Shown: positions 36,170 through 45,891 of the stretch, piece by piece
Layout: every line of letters starts with the position of its first letter
Position numbering within the stretch: the first letter of the stretch is position 1
Assembly: GCA_028345195.1 (NCBI GenBank)
Contig: JAOMCX010000007.1
Span: forward strand, 1 to 59,836
Reading direction: 5' to 3'
Origin: Candidatus Nitrosopelagicus sp.
GTDB taxonomy: Archaea > Thermoproteota > Nitrososphaeria > Nitrososphaerales > Nitrosopumilaceae
Length of the DNA: 59,836 nucleotides
Made by a program: the position numbers and the translations under genes
The notes under the pieces: model-generated
Database searches by the model: none
What the model was told of the DNA's origin: nothing
What the model saw: only the letters and a program-made list of their open reading frames with translations

Positions 36170-36781
36170 ATGTCAGAAATGCAAGATCCACATAATTATA
36201 GAAAAGTTGGTTATTCAATGATATTAGTAGCTGCATCACTAGCAGCAATTGGAATAGTTCAAGTCGCAATTGGACCGGACGTTCTTTATGCAGATCGAAT
36301 ACAAAGAGACAATACAGCATTTTTTGAGATGTGTAAAGCAGGAAATTACATGCAGGAAGGATGTGAGATGTTTGAAAAACCTGGAAATACATTATATGAA
36401 ATTCCTAGAATGACATTAGATGACACAGAAGAATCTGAAACTATGATTATGGAAGAACCAGTTATGGAAGCACCGCAAGTATCTGCAGAAATTGTTTCAA
36501 TTCCCGAAGGATCAGGTGCACCCGGATGTGAAGAAACCGATGAATGTTATATTCCAGCAACATTAAACATTTCAACCGGCACCACAGTAGTTTGGGAAAA
36601 TAATGATAGTGCTGCACATCTTGCAACAAGTGGAACTCCAGATGGGGGACCAGACGGAGTTTTTGATTCAGGAATGATTATGGCAGGAGCTACATACGAA
36701 TTTGAGTTTTCAGACAAAGGAGAATTTGTTTATTATTGTCTCGTTCATCCTTGGATGGTTGGAACTGTTATAGTAGAATAA
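36170..36781 (+). CDS. Membrane-anchored plastocyanin-like cupredoxin
   Basis: A 203-residue protein with one N-terminal transmembrane anchor at about residues 13-35 and an acidic linker. The C-terminal type 1 copper domain has all four ligands: His150 ('SAAHLAT'), Cys190, His193 and Met196 in 'YYCLVHPWMVG'. Two further cysteines in 'PGCEETDEC' could form a disulfide. Ammonia-oxidising archaea use many such proteins in place of cytochrome c for electron transfer outside the membrane. Its stop abuts that of the convergent gene. Confidence 0.9.
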   Translation: MSEMQDPHNYRKVGYSMILVAASLAAIGIVQVAIGPDVLYADRIQRDNTAFFEMCKAGNYMQEGCEMFEKPGNTLYEIPRMTLDDTEESETMIMEEPVMEAPQVSAEIVSIPEGSGAPGCEETDECYIPATLNISTGTTVVWENNDSAAHLATSGTPDGGPDGVFDSGMIMAGATYEFEFSDKGEFVYYCLVHPWMVGTVIVE

Positions 36782-37537
36782 TTACTGTCCGTTCATGTAA
36801 TCTTCCCAAGTGTTAAGATTAGAAGTAAAACGATTCATTTGATACATTGCACCACCAATAATTCCAGCGTGATAACACGTGTATAGATAGATTTGAGAGT
36901 TAGAGGGATCTGTTTGTGTTAAACTCATACTAATCATTGAAAAGAAAACAAATGTTCCACCAAATGTAATAATTTTTCCAATAATTCCGCCATTTAATCC
37001 AACAATTCTTCTTGTTGCAGCAGCCATAATTGTAATACTCGATACAATCAAAAATGTTGCACCACCATTTGCAGTAATCATATCAGTAGCCCAAGGAACC
37101 ACTCCATCATCAACTAAAGATGAATCAGGTATCATTGCACCACCATGAAGTGCAAAATTTACAGAGCTAAACAAACCACCAATGACTAAGAAGAAAAGAA
37201 ATAATTTCATAATTTTTCTTTTGAACGCACTTCGAGTTTCAGAGGGTTGTAATGCTCTTTCAGAGATTTTTAGGCCATACAGAAATCCAATTCCAAATGC
37301 AGGAGCAAATAAAATATTCATGATGTACGGGTGTTCAAGAAATAATTCAGCATAATAGGTATTGAGTAGAAATGCTGTCAATAATGCAATTCCAGCAGCA
37401 GACCCAAAAACAATCAAATTTGAATATTTGAATATTTTTGGCACATTTTCATCAGAACTATTCCAACTATACACAGAAAATTCTTTTGGAATTTGGATTA
37501 AAAAACCGAGTAAAAATTGATTTACCCAATTAATCAA
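36782..37537 (-). CDS. Multi-pass membrane protein, unknown
   Basis: A 251-residue protein with about six transmembrane helices, including 'AAGIALLTAFLLNTYY', 'FLFFLVIGGLFSSVNFALHGG' and 'GATFLIVSSITIMAAATRR'. It ends with 'MNRFTSNLNTWEDYMNGQ' on the cytosolic side. Family not recognised. It is convergent with the cupredoxin gene. Confidence 0.7.
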   Translation of the reverse strand: MINWVNQFLLGFLIQIPKEFSVYSWNSSDENVPKIFKYSNLIVFGSAAGIALLTAFLLNTYYAELFLEHPYIMNILFAPAFGIGFLYGLKISERALQPSETRSAFKRKIMKLFLFFLVIGGLFSSVNFALHGGAMIPDSSLVDDGVVPWATDMITANGGATFLIVSSITIMAAATRRIVGLNGGIIGKIITFGGTFVFFSMISMSLTQTDPSNSQIYLYTCYHAGIIGGAMYQMNRFTSNLNTWEDYMNGQ

Positions 37538-37616
37538 TTCTTTTCAATTTGTTCCTAACGAATGATCATTTTCAATGAACATCGCATTTTTATTTTAACT
37601 AAAAGAACTTTACAAT

Positions 37617-37823
37617 ATGAAATCATTATCAATTGTAGTTCCAGGAGTAATTCTGGTAATTTTTGGAATCATATTCAGTTTTCAAGGACAAGGAATGGTT
37701 GGACCAGAATCATCATTCATGTATGAAAGTGAAGAATGGATAGATAATGGAATAATTATCAGTATGATAGGAGTAATTTTAATATTAATTGGGTATTTTG
37801 TAGAAAAGAAAAAATTAACTTAA
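37617..37823 (+). CDS. Small two-helix membrane protein
   Basis: A 68-residue protein with two hydrophobic segments ('IVVPGVILVIFGIIFSF' and 'GIIISMIGVILILIGYFV') separated by an acidic loop, and a Lys-rich end. Function unknown. An AT-rich TTTTAA box lies near -27. Stop shared with msrA through TTAA. Confidence 0.6.
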   Translation: MKSLSIVVPGVILVIFGIIFSFQGQGMVGPESSFMYESEEWIDNGIIISMIGVILILIGYFVEKKKLT

Positions 37824-38278
37824 TAGTTTTTTTCAAAATATTTTTGATGATATTCTTCAGCTCGATAAAATTTAGAAGCAGATTTTATCTCAGTGACAAT
37901 ATCACTACCAAATGTCTTTTGTGCAGATGGATTTAATTTTTCTTTAACATCTTTTGCCGCTTGTTCTTGCTCAGGATTATGACAAAATATTGCGGAGCGA
38001 TATTGAATGCCAATATCAGGACCTTGCCTATTAGGAGTAGTTGGATTATGATTTTCAAAAAATACTTTCACTAAATCGGAATATGAAATTTCTGCAGGAT
38101 CAAACTCAACTTGTATAGCTTCAGCGTGACCAGTTTTATCAGTACAAACATCTTCGTACGTAGGATTATCTGTATGACCTCCGGTGTATCCTACAGCGGT
38201 AGATTTTACGCCATTTGTTTTAGAAAATACTTCTTCAACGTGCCAAAAACACCCTGCAGCAAAAGTTGCTTTCTCCAT
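37820..38278 (-). CDS. msrA: Peptide methionine sulfoxide reductase A
   Basis: About 152 residues. The catalytic motif is 'AAGCFWHVEEVF' (Cys10), followed by 'GYTGGHTDNPTYEDVCTDKTGHAEAIQVEFDP', here broken for length: 'GYTGGHTDNPTYEDVC' then 'TGHAEA'. It repairs the S-epimer of methionine sulfoxide. I chose the ATG seven codons inside the longest frame, next to the catalytic Cys as in the family. No fused MsrB. Confidence 0.93.
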   Translation of the reverse strand: MEKATFAAGCFWHVEEVFSKTNGVKSTAVGYTGGHTDNPTYEDVCTDKTGHAEAIQVEFDPAEISYSDLVKVFFENHNPTTPNRQGPDIGIQYRSAIFCHNPEQEQAAKDVKEKLNPSAQKTFGSDIVTEIKSASKFYRAEEYHQKYFEKNY

Positions 38279-38319
38279 ACATTCATTCAGGTTAAACAAT
38301 AAAAAAAGCTTTCAAAATT

Positions 38320-39516
38320 TTAGAATCCAGAATCCAAAGGATTTGAAGGTTTTAGAATTTCTCTTAACAGAATTGTGGCATATGAACCACGTGACAATTG
38401 GAATTTTATGGTATTTTCATCAATCTTGAAGTTCAGATAATTAATTGATGCATTACGAAATCCACCTTCAACTGAGAGTTCTTGGAAATCTTTTATGAAG
38501 AAATCTTTTGGAGTAAGTAATTCTTCATCAAGAATTTTTTTTATATAATAATCAAATCTTGATTTTTTATAATATGAATGACCTACAAGTGGGATAGCAA
38601 GTTTTTGTTTAGGATCATTTTCAAATTTTCCCAATATAGAATTTTTATCAAAACAAACATCATCAGTTGTCGGTAATGATAATTCTTCTTCAAATTCATG
38701 TGCAAGACTCAAAGTTTTGTTGAATAGAAATGACTGATATGCTTGAATGTAAAATCTTCGTAATGCAAGAGGAATTGAACGTATTGCATTTTTAGGATCA
38801 CTGTCATTTGAAAGTTGTTTTAGTAAATTTCTTTCAATATCCATCGAATATGGTAGTAAGTCAATTACTTCAGATTCAGATTTACGTTCAGATATTAATT
38901 TCCGCATTTCATTATTTTTTTCTGAATCATATTTTGATGAGAAACTTAGTAGATACTCAAGTGCCTCTTCATAATCACCTTTAATGATTGATTTTCCAAC
39001 TAGATGAGTTATTGGTCGTTTTGAACCAAATCTTTGATATCCAAAGAAATTAAGAATATTTTCAGTACCTGTAAATGATGGCAATGGTTCATTCAAATCA
39101 GATACTCTAATCTCAAAATAATTTCCTAACATATCTTTTTTTGATATTGGTTTTTCTACAAATCCAAGTCTTTGAGCAGAATATTTTTGTCCAGCATATT
39201 CTTCCAGAGAATTTATTTTTTTGTAGGTGTAAACGTATTGTTCTGTTTTTGCATTTGCATCTTTCAAACCAAGTGATTTTAAGACAAGACCATAGCGTTT
39301 TTCAATATCAATTAATGCATGATTTGTATCAATTCCAGATTTTTTTAACAAGTAAACAGCATGTCCATCCAAATTATCAAATGAGTCGATGGCTTTTTCA
39401 GATAAAACCTCTTTCACTAAAAAATCATTTTCATTTTTTTTAATTTTTCCAGAAATAGGGGCATATTTTGTAGTATAAACAGAGAGCCCTATCTCTTTAT
39501 CAATTTGTGGAATCAC
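38320..39516 (-). CDS. truD: tRNA pseudouridine(13) synthase TruD
   Basis: A 398-residue TruD enzyme that isomerises U13 of tRNA-Glu and others. The catalytic Asp is in 'GLKDANAKTEQYV', the FQRFG-type motif reads 'GYQRFGSKRPITHLVGK', and 'SFLFNKTLSLA' follows. Its ATG overlaps the upstream beta-propeller stop by four bases (ATGA). Confidence 0.93.
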   Translation of the reverse strand: MIPQIDKEIGLSVYTTKYAPISGKIKKNENDFLVKEVLSEKAIDSFDNLDGHAVYLLKKSGIDTNHALIDIEKRYGLVLKSLGLKDANAKTEQYVYTYKKINSLEEYAGQKYSAQRLGFVEKPISKKDMLGNYFEIRVSDLNEPLPSFTGTENILNFFGYQRFGSKRPITHLVGKSIIKGDYEEALEYLLSFSSKYDSEKNNEMRKLISERKSESEVIDLLPYSMDIERNLLKQLSNDSDPKNAIRSIPLALRRFYIQAYQSFLFNKTLSLAHEFEEELSLPTTDDVCFDKNSILGKFENDPKQKLAIPLVGHSYYKKSRFDYYIKKILDEELLTPKDFFIKDFQELSVEGGFRNASINYLNFKIDENTIKFQLSRGSYATILLREILKPSNPLDSGF

Positions 39517-41297
39517 GGTTCAATTATGACATCAACGTATTTTGATACGTTTACCTCAGAGTTGAAAACTCCTAAAAGTAATTTGTAATCTCCAGATAAT
39601 GCAATTTGACTTGCAGTGATGGATACAATAATTTCATTAGAACTATTGAAGTCATGTGAAATTAAAAGATCAGACGATTTTGTAACAGCAGATGCGGTAT
39701 GGGCAGAATTGAAATTAATGTCTCCAATATTTGATGATGATGGATTAATACTCAAAGAAATTTTTTCAGTTTCACCTTTTTTGATGGTTATAGATTCAAC
39801 ATTGGTATTTACTGTGAATGGAAGAGATTTTCCAGTATCAACTACACCAATTTTATTTTCTGCCCATTCTGTAAACCAAATTTTATCATCTATCACATCA
39901 AAACCGAAAATTTGTGCAACACCACAATTTGATTTTGATTTATCTTCACAGTCAGCCCAGTTAGGATTTTTAGATGGTACCATGTATTCTATTAGTCGTT
40001 CATTATCAATATCAAAGACTGCAAGTTGATTGGATGTTTGTTCATTGAAAATGAGATTTCCATTCATATCAGTTTCAGTCCAATAGGGTCTAGAAATTGG
40101 TGTTTTTATTATTCCAGTTGAGTTCCCATATGCAGATTTTTGAGGTGTTGAGGTAACAAATTTTGTAAATTTTTCTTCATTAGGATCAAATTTGAAAAAG
40201 AAACTACTAGAAGTATCTACAATCCAAACATTATCATTTTCATCTACAGACAATCCATTTGCAGTATTAAGATCATCTGGAAAATCATATACATCAAAAT
40301 AATTTTCGAGCGGAATATCTATTCCTGTACTTGCCAAATAGGAATCTTGTTTGTATTGTTCAATATTGAATTTTAATAATAATCCAGTAGTATCAGGAAC
40401 CCAATTTGTATACCATAAATTATTTTTAGAATCAACTCCAAAATCACCAGTAAATGAATTTGGAATTGGTGCTACAATACTAGAATATGTAAGATCATCA
40501 ATGTTTTGAGCTAAATCAAAGAAAGTAATTTTACTTCCAGTAAAGTCATTTACTATAATATTTGAACCGCGTATAGCAAGTTTTTGAGGTAACGAACCTT
40601 CTTCAGAAGGAGGGAATGATACTGCATCATAGGTTTCACCAATTGTGTCAAAACGCCAAAGAGTATCAAAACTTCCATCAGTATACCACATTGTACCATC
40701 AGAAGAATAATCCATCCCCCATGACATAGTACGTGCACCTTCCGGCCACATATCATTTTCAAATTCAGTAAATTTTTCAGATATAGGATCAAATTTTGCA
40801 ATTTGACCTACATTTGATTCAACAAACCATACATTTCCATCAGGTGCAACTTTAATTGCAAGTGGTTGTGTACATAAAGTTGGAATTTGGTATTCCTGTA
40901 CATAAGATGTGGATTTTGCATCACTACCTCCACAGAAAGTTGCACGTTGATCATCAGGGAAATTATCCATAGGAGTTCCGGTCATTGTTGAACTAAGTTC
41001 AGTACAATAATTATCAATTAACATCTGCTCACCAATTTTCTGTCCAACATCACATAGTGAAGAATTACGGTCTTGAGTTGCAACTTCCTGACATGCAGTA
41101 AGAGCTTGTTCATTATTTTCTAAGTCAGATGTACGTTCTACACATGCATTCATCATAAAATCAAATCTATCTAGAACTTCTTTTTCTTCCATAGTCATGG
41201 TGGCTGCTGGCGGAGCAATTGCAAATAATACAGTCGATGTTAATAAAATACCTCCCAAAAATGCGAATGCAAGAATACCTTTTGTTTTTTGCTTCAC
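39513..41297 (-). CDS. Exported beta-propeller protein (virginiamycin B lyase/streptogramin-lyase-like)
   Basis: A 594-residue protein with an N-terminal hydrophobic segment at about residues 7-30 (signal or anchor). Residues about 130-490 are repeated strands of the type 'VAPDGNVWFVESNVGQIAKFDP' and 'GVDSKNNLWYTNWVPD', typical of Vgb/NHL six- or seven-bladed propellers. The C-terminal domain is an Ig-like fold. An additional Cys-rich part precedes the propeller. True Vgb enzymes open a cyclic antibiotic; in AOA the family is probably a scaffold or sugar-related protein. Unrelated in role to truD, despite the overlap. Confidence 0.8.
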   Translation of the reverse strand: MKQKTKGILAFAFLGGILLTSTVLFAIAPPAATMTMEEKEVLDRFDFMMNACVERTSDLENNEQALTACQEVATQDRNSSLCDVGQKIGEQMLIDNYCTELSSTMTGTPMDNFPDDQRATFCGGSDAKSTSYVQEYQIPTLCTQPLAIKVAPDGNVWFVESNVGQIAKFDPISEKFTEFENDMWPEGARTMSWGMDYSSDGTMWYTDGSFDTLWRFDTIGETYDAVSFPPSEEGSLPQKLAIRGSNIIVNDFTGSKITFFDLAQNIDDLTYSSIVAPIPNSFTGDFGVDSKNNLWYTNWVPDTTGLLLKFNIEQYKQDSYLASTGIDIPLENYFDVYDFPDDLNTANGLSVDENDNVWIVDTSSSFFFKFDPNEEKFTKFVTSTPQKSAYGNSTGIIKTPISRPYWTETDMNGNLIFNEQTSNQLAVFDIDNERLIEYMVPSKNPNWADCEDKSKSNCGVAQIFGFDVIDDKIWFTEWAENKIGVVDTGKSLPFTVNTNVESITIKKGETEKISLSINPSSSNIGDINFNSAHTASAVTKSSDLLISHDFNSSNEIIVSITASQIALSGDYKLLLGVFNSEVNVSKYVDVIIEP

Positions 41298-41332
41298 AAC
41301 TTTTCAAAATTAGAGCTTGTTATATCTGATTC

Positions 41333-41686
41333 TTAAAGTAACGATAAATCTCCAGTAACTTTATCAATTAAATTTTCAGGAGCAGGTCCAACAGATATGC
41401 AAGTTGTTGTTCCTGGTGCAATTTGTGTATGACCAGCATCAGTTATTTCAGACCAGGGAAGACCTAACTCAATTGCACCTTTTTTGACTTCATTTAATTC
41501 CTTTATTCCAGAAACCTTGACGACAACTTTCTCTTGTCCACCCCACCAAGTTTGAAACCATTCAGGATGTGATTTTCTAACATGTTCTGCACCCATAACA
41601 CATGCATGACCAACTTGTGCTGCAATCTTACCTTTTCCCATTCCAAGATCAGTTCTAACCGCAATAACCTGTTTGATATCAGTCAT
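41333..41686 (-). CDS. pth2: Peptidyl-tRNA hydrolase Pth2
   Basis: A 117-residue archaeal/eukaryotic-type enzyme that releases tRNA from stalled peptidyl-tRNA. Seen motifs are 'RTDLGMGKGKIAAQVGHAC', 'VVVKVSGIKELNEV', and 'TDAGHTQIAPGTTTCISVGP'. Length and layout match Pth2. It is divergent from the reductase gene. Confidence 0.95.
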   Translation of the reverse strand: MTDIKQVIAVRTDLGMGKGKIAAQVGHACVMGAEHVRKSHPEWFQTWWGGQEKVVVKVSGIKELNEVKKGAIELGLPWSEITDAGHTQIAPGTTTCISVGPAPENLIDKVTGDLSLL

Positions 41687-41754
41687 ATGAAATAATTATG
41701 GAAGTTGATGATAAACGTTACAATTCAAATACCAAATAAAGATACAGACCATAC

Positions 41755-42897
41755 ATGTATGATGCGGTAGTAGCTGGAGGAAGTATTTCTGGACTTTTAG
41801 CTGCAAGAGAAATTGCAAAAAATGGTCATTCTGTTTTAGTTTTAGAAGAAGGATTCGAAGTTGGTAGTCCAGAACATTGTGGAGGATTGGTTAGTGAAAA
41901 TGCATTAAAAGAATTAGGAATTGAACCATCACCAAAAACATTTGATAGTAAAGTAGAATGTGCAAAGATTTTTTCTCCAGAGGGAAAAGAGATTACAATT
42001 AATTCAAAAAGACAAAAAATCATAGTCATCAACAGAAGAGAATTAGATAAACAAGCAGCAAGACAAGCAAGGGATAACGGTGCCGAAATTTCTGTAAAGA
42101 CTAGTTTCCAAGAAAAAAATGATAATACAATAAGAACATCAAACGGAAATGTAGAATGTAAATTTTTTGTAGATTGTAGAGGAGTTTCAAGATTAGCAAA
42201 TAAAGATAGAGACGGAATATTGCTAACTGCACAATACGAAGTTTACGCAGATTGGATTAAAGAAGGTCAAGTAGAAGTATATTTTGATCAAGAGAAATAT
42301 CCAGAATTTTTTGCATGGATAATTCCTTCAGGAAAAGGAGTAGGTAAGGTAGGAGTTTCAGGTAAAGGAATTAACACATTGGGACGAATGGATGAATTTC
42401 TAAAATCTAAAGGTAATTTTTCAACAATTAGAAAAATATTTGCACCAATCTGGATCAAAGGACCAATAAAGAATTTTGTTGAAGATAATACAATGATAGT
42501 TGGAGATGCTGCAGGACAGGCAAAACCTACAACTGCAGGAGGTATTTTCTCATGTGGAATGGCAGGGATTATGGCAGGTAGAGCAATTTCACAAGCAATT
42601 GAAACAGGCGATTCCTCATCATTGATGAATTATGAAAAACAATGGAAAGAGAAATTTGGGAAAGAGTTTGAAAAGCAAAATCTTGCTAGAAAAATACTTG
42701 CAAGATTAGATAATGGAACGGTAAACAAATTGTTTAATTCCATTACACCTGAAATTGAAGAAGATATCTCAAACAAAGAAGACTTTGATTTTCATACAAG
42801 TTCAATTCTCAGATTGCTAGGAATGAAAGGTTCTTTCAACACAATGCAAGCATTGATTGGAGGAGAAATCAAGAGACTTGTTCAAAATAAAGCATAA
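41755..42897 (+). CDS. Geranylgeranyl reductase family protein (digeranylgeranylglycerophospholipid reductase type)
   Basis: A 380-residue FAD flavoprotein. The FAD loop is 'VVAGGSISGLLAAREIAK' and the C-terminal FAD segment is 'IVGDAAGQAKPTTAGGIFSCG'. 'KYPEFFAWIIPSGKG' is the substrate-binding motif region (YxWxFP type). Archaeal members saturate isoprenoid chains of membrane lipids. A 59-aa zinc protein lies 43 bases downstream. Confidence 0.9.
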   Translation: MYDAVVAGGSISGLLAAREIAKNGHSVLVLEEGFEVGSPEHCGGLVSENALKELGIEPSPKTFDSKVECAKIFSPEGKEITINSKRQKIIVINRRELDKQAARQARDNGAEISVKTSFQEKNDNTIRTSNGNVECKFFVDCRGVSRLANKDRDGILLTAQYEVYADWIKEGQVEVYFDQEKYPEFFAWIIPSGKGVGKVGVSGKGINTLGRMDEFLKSKGNFSTIRKIFAPIWIKGPIKNFVEDNTMIVGDAAGQAKPTTAGGIFSCGMAGIMAGRAISQAIETGDSSSLMNYEKQWKEKFGKEFEKQNLARKILARLDNGTVNKLFNSITPEIEEDISNKEDFDFHTSSILRLLGMKGSFNTMQALIGGEIKRLVQNKA

Positions 42898-42940
42898 AAT
42901 TTCAAGGAAGGTATAAATTCCTAACAGAGAGGATTTCATT

Positions 42941-43120
42941 ATGTCTTCAAGTATTACACTACCGGTATGCAATGGTTGTAGTAGACATATCATGCCAGGT
43001 GACAAGAATGTTAAATTCAATTGTCCAGAGTGTAATAACGAATTAATTTGGAGATGTGGAAGTTGTAGAGAAGCCGCAGCACCATATACATGCAAATCAT
43101 GCGGCTTTTCGGGACCATAG
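42941..43120 (+). CDS. 59-aa zinc-finger protein (HVO_2753-like)
   Basis: A short protein with four CxxC knuckles: 'CNGC', 'CPEC', 'CGSC' and 'CKSC'. The sequence begins MSSSITLPVCNGCSRHIMPG and has 'NNELIWRCG' in the middle. This composition and its place directly upstream of aEF1B match the archaeal HVO_2753-type two-zinc proteins. It starts four bases from its neighbour's ATG region, so the two are probably cotranscribed. Confidence 0.85.
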   Translation: MSSSITLPVCNGCSRHIMPGDKNVKFNCPECNNELIWRCGSCREAAAPYTCKSCGFSGP

Positions 43121-43123
43121 AAA

Positions 43124-43405
43124 ATGGCTCAATTACTTTTAATTGTAAAGATACTTCCTACCGGAACCGAAGTAGATTTAGATAAATTAGTTGAAGGAAT
43201 AAAATCAAGTCTAAAAGATGAGATTGAATTACGTAGACATACAAAAGAACCATTAGCTTTTGGATTAGAGTTTATCAAAGCAGAATTCACTTTAGAAGAT
43301 GCTGAGGGCAAGATGGAATCATTAGAAAATTCTGTCAAATCTGTCGAAGGTGTTAGTGAGTTTGAAGTGCTGAATATGAGCCGCATGTCAGTTGACATGA
43401 AATAG
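43124..43405 (+). CDS. ef1b: Translation elongation factor 1-beta (aEF1B)
   Basis: A 93-residue archaeal EF1B that exchanges GDP for GTP on EF1A. The motifs '[17 protein letters not shown]' and '[21 protein letters not shown]' match the family, as does the end '[15 protein letters not shown]'. It lies three bases after the zinc-finger gene and eight bases before cdc48. Confidence 0.93.
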   Translation: MAQLLLIVKILPTGTEVDLDKLVEGIKSSLKDEIELRRHTKEPLAFGLEFIKAEFTLEDAEGKMESLENSVKSVEGVSEFEVLNMSRMSVDMK

Positions 43406-43413
43406 GAGTTTAG

Positions 43414-45588
43414 TTGACTCGAAATGTCGACCCACTACAAATGAGAGTGGGAGAAGCAAAACAAAGAGATATTGGGAAAAAAAGAGCTCGAATTGGTCCA
43501 GATGCAATGGATTATCTTCAGGTAACACCAGGCGATGTAATTCAAATTAATTCAAAAAAATCAACATGTGCTATAGTTTGGCCTACTGATGAAGATGAGA
43601 AATATCCAGATACAATCAGAATTGATGGTCAAACAAGAAAAAATTTAGGGGTTGCATTAAGCGACGTGGTTGAGATTAAGAAAATAATAACAAAACCTGC
43701 AAAATCAGTTACGTTAACTCCAATTGCAGATCAAGTAACAGTTGATAAAGAATTTACTGATTTTGTAAAAAATAGATTGAAAGGATTACCATTAAGCCAA
43801 TCTGATGAAATTTCAGTGATGATTCTTGGAAATGCAATGGACTTTAAAATAGAAAAAATTTCCCCCAAAGGAATAGTACGCATTGAACGTACCACCACTC
43901 TAACAATTTTATCAGAAGCATCTGAAGATAAAAAATCACGAATAACATATGAAGAAGTTGGAGGATTGCAAGAAGAAATAAAGATTATGCGAGAAATAGT
44001 GGAACTTCCATTAAGACATCCAGAATTATTTGTAAGACTTGGAATTGAGCCACATAGTGGAGTATTGTTGTATGGTCCACCTGGATGCGGTAAGACATTA
44101 CTTGCAAAAGTTCTTGCAAGCGAATCAGAAGCAAGAATGTTATCAATTAACGGTCCAGAAATTATGAACAAGTATTATGGTGAAACAGAAGCAAAATTGA
44201 GAGATATTTTCAAAGAAGCAAAAGAAAATTCACCAAGTATAATTTTCATTGATGAAATTGATGCAATCGCACCAAAAAGAGAAGAGGCGTATGGTGATGT
44301 AGAAAAAAGAGTTGTCGCTCAATTACTTGCATTAATGGATGGATTGACAGATAGAGGAAACGTGGTAGTACTTGGTGCAACAAATAGACCAGACAGTGTA
44401 GACCCCGCATTAAGAAGACCAGGAAGATTTGATAGAGAAATGGAAATTTCAGTTCCAAATGCGGATGGTAGATTAGAGGTTATGCAGATTCACACGAGAG
44501 GGATGCCTATTGCAGATGATGTTAACTTGAAAAGTCTTGCATCAGAATTACATGGATATACAGGTGCAGATATGAAATCATTATGTAGAGAAGCAGCAAT
44601 CAGATCAATTCGGAGGTATTTACCAGAAATTGATTTAGAAACTGAAAAAATTCCTGCAAAAGTTCTTCAATCAATGGAAGTGAAAATAATTGACTTTTAT
44701 GATGCAATGCATGGCATAATTCCTACAGCTATGAGAGAGTTCTATGTTGAACGCTCGAAAGTTTACTGGGAAGATGTTGGAGGATTAGAAGAATCAAAAC
44801 ATGTTCTTCAAGATAACTTAATAGTTGCAATGAATGATCCTGAGAAATTTAGTAAAATGGGAATAAAACCACCTAGAGGTGCATTGTTGTATGGTCCACC
44901 GGGATGTGGTAAGACAATTTTGGCTAGAGCGTTAGCTACTGAAAGTGGAGGAAACATGATTCTTGTTAGAGGACCAGAAATATTATCAAAATGGGTGGGA
45001 GAATCAGAAAAAGCTATAAGAGAAATTTTCAGAAAAGCAAAAGCATCATCACCATGTGTAATAATTTTTGACGAACTAGACTCTTTGGCAAAAATGAAAA
45101 ATGGAGAAGAAGGTGGAGGAATTGGCGAAAATATACTCAGTCAAATGTTAACAGAGATGGAAGAAGGAACAACTTCAAGAGTTGTAATTATAGGAATAAC
45201 AAACAGACCAGATTTGATTGATAACTCCATGTTACGAACAGGTAGATTAGACTTGAACGTCTTTGTTAGTCCACCAGATGAAAAAGGTCGTTTAGAAATT
45301 ATCAAAATATTGACAGATGGAATGCCTTTATCAAAAGATGTAGATTTACATGAGATTTCAGTTGCTACACAGAGTTATTCAGGTGCAGATTTAGCATCAT
45401 TATGCAGAGAAGCAGCAGTTGAAGCAATGCAAAATAATTCAAAAGAAATTTCAAGCAAAGACTTTGCTGCAGGATTAAAAAAGATTAGACCATCAATAAC
45501 AAAAGAAGTAGAATCATGGTATGAGAAGATTAAAGAAGGTGCATCAAGCATTATTCCACGAGAGGCTGACAAAACGTTTTACGGTTAG
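43414..45588 (+). CDS. cdc48: CDC48/VCP AAA+ ATPase
   Basis: A 724-residue unfoldase with an N-terminal double-psi-barrel domain and two AAA domains. Walker A of D1 is GPPGCGKT at residues 221-228 and D2 has the same sequence near 500. Walker B is '[15 protein letters not shown]' in D1 and '[11 protein letters not shown]' in D2. The start is TTG. The last three residues FYG fit the HbYX rule (hydrophobic-Tyr-any) used to dock on the 20S proteasome. It follows aEF1B closely and is probably in its operon. Confidence 0.95.
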   Translation: MTRNVDPLQMRVGEAKQRDIGKKRARIGPDAMDYLQVTPGDVIQINSKKSTCAIVWPTDEDEKYPDTIRIDGQTRKNLGVALSDVVEIKKIITKPAKSVTLTPIADQVTVDKEFTDFVKNRLKGLPLSQSDEISVMILGNAMDFKIEKISPKGIVRIERTTTLTILSEASEDKKSRITYEEVGGLQEEIKIMREIVELPLRHPELFVRLGIEPHSGVLLYGPPGCGKTLLAKVLASESEARMLSINGPEIMNKYYGETEAKLRDIFKEAKENSPSIIFIDEIDAIAPKREEAYGDVEKRVVAQLLALMDGLTDRGNVVVLGATNRPDSVDPALRRPGRFDREMEISVPNADGRLEVMQIHTRGMPIADDVNLKSLASELHGYTGADMKSLCREAAIRSIRRYLPEIDLETEKIPAKVLQSMEVKIIDFYDAMHGIIPTAMREFYVERSKVYWEDVGGLEESKHVLQDNLIVAMNDPEKFSKMGIKPPRGALLYGPPGCGKTILARALATESGGNMILVRGPEILSKWVGESEKAIREIFRKAKASSPCVIIFDELDSLAKMKNGEEGGGIGENILSQMLTEMEEGTTSRVVIIGITNRPDLIDNSMLRTGRLDLNVFVSPPDEKGRLEIIKILTDGMPLSKDVDLHEISVATQSYSGADLASLCREAAVEAMQNNSKEISSKDFAAGLKKIRPSITKEVESWYEKIKEGASSIIPREADKTFYG

Positions 45589-45595
45589 ATTTGAT

Positions 45596-45886
45596 ATGGC
45601 AATTCCAATAAGAAATCACATATTAGAAGTAATTAAGCAAAAGGAAAACTATACCGATAAAGAGTTAGAGAAGGCACTTACAAAAGATGGTACAATTATC
45701 ACTGAAGGTAAATTCAACAAAGTTCTATTAGATCTAGAGATAATGGGATTGATCAATGTAGCATGGGTAACAAAAGATAATAGAAGAATTCAAGCAGTTA
45801 CAGAAAAAATTGAAGAAGATGCATACGAAGAACAAATAAAAGAAACACAAGAAAAAGACTACGAAGCCAGTTTTCCTAACTCTTAA
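45596..45886 (+). CDS. Small winged-helix-like protein
   Basis: A 96-residue protein, 'MAIPIRNHILEVIKQKENYTDKELEKALTKDG...' here given in parts: 'RNHILEVIKQKENY', 'TEGKFNKVLLDLEIMGLINVAW', 'DNRRIQAVTEK'. The pattern of three helices and a beta hairpin fits a winged helix. I start at the ATG seven bases after the cdc48 stop. The acidic tail is not part of the fold. Could be a transcription factor, target unknown. Confidence 0.65.
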   Translation: MAIPIRNHILEVIKQKENYTDKELEKALTKDGTIITEGKFNKVLLDLEIMGLINVAWVTKDNRRIQAVTEKIEEDAYEEQIKETQEKDYEASFPNS

Positions 45887-45891
45887 AATTA

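Noticed and set aside
45521-45595. N-terminal extension of the winged-helix-like gene
   Set aside because: It overlaps the cdc48 end in a different frame; the ATG at 45596 fits the spacing.
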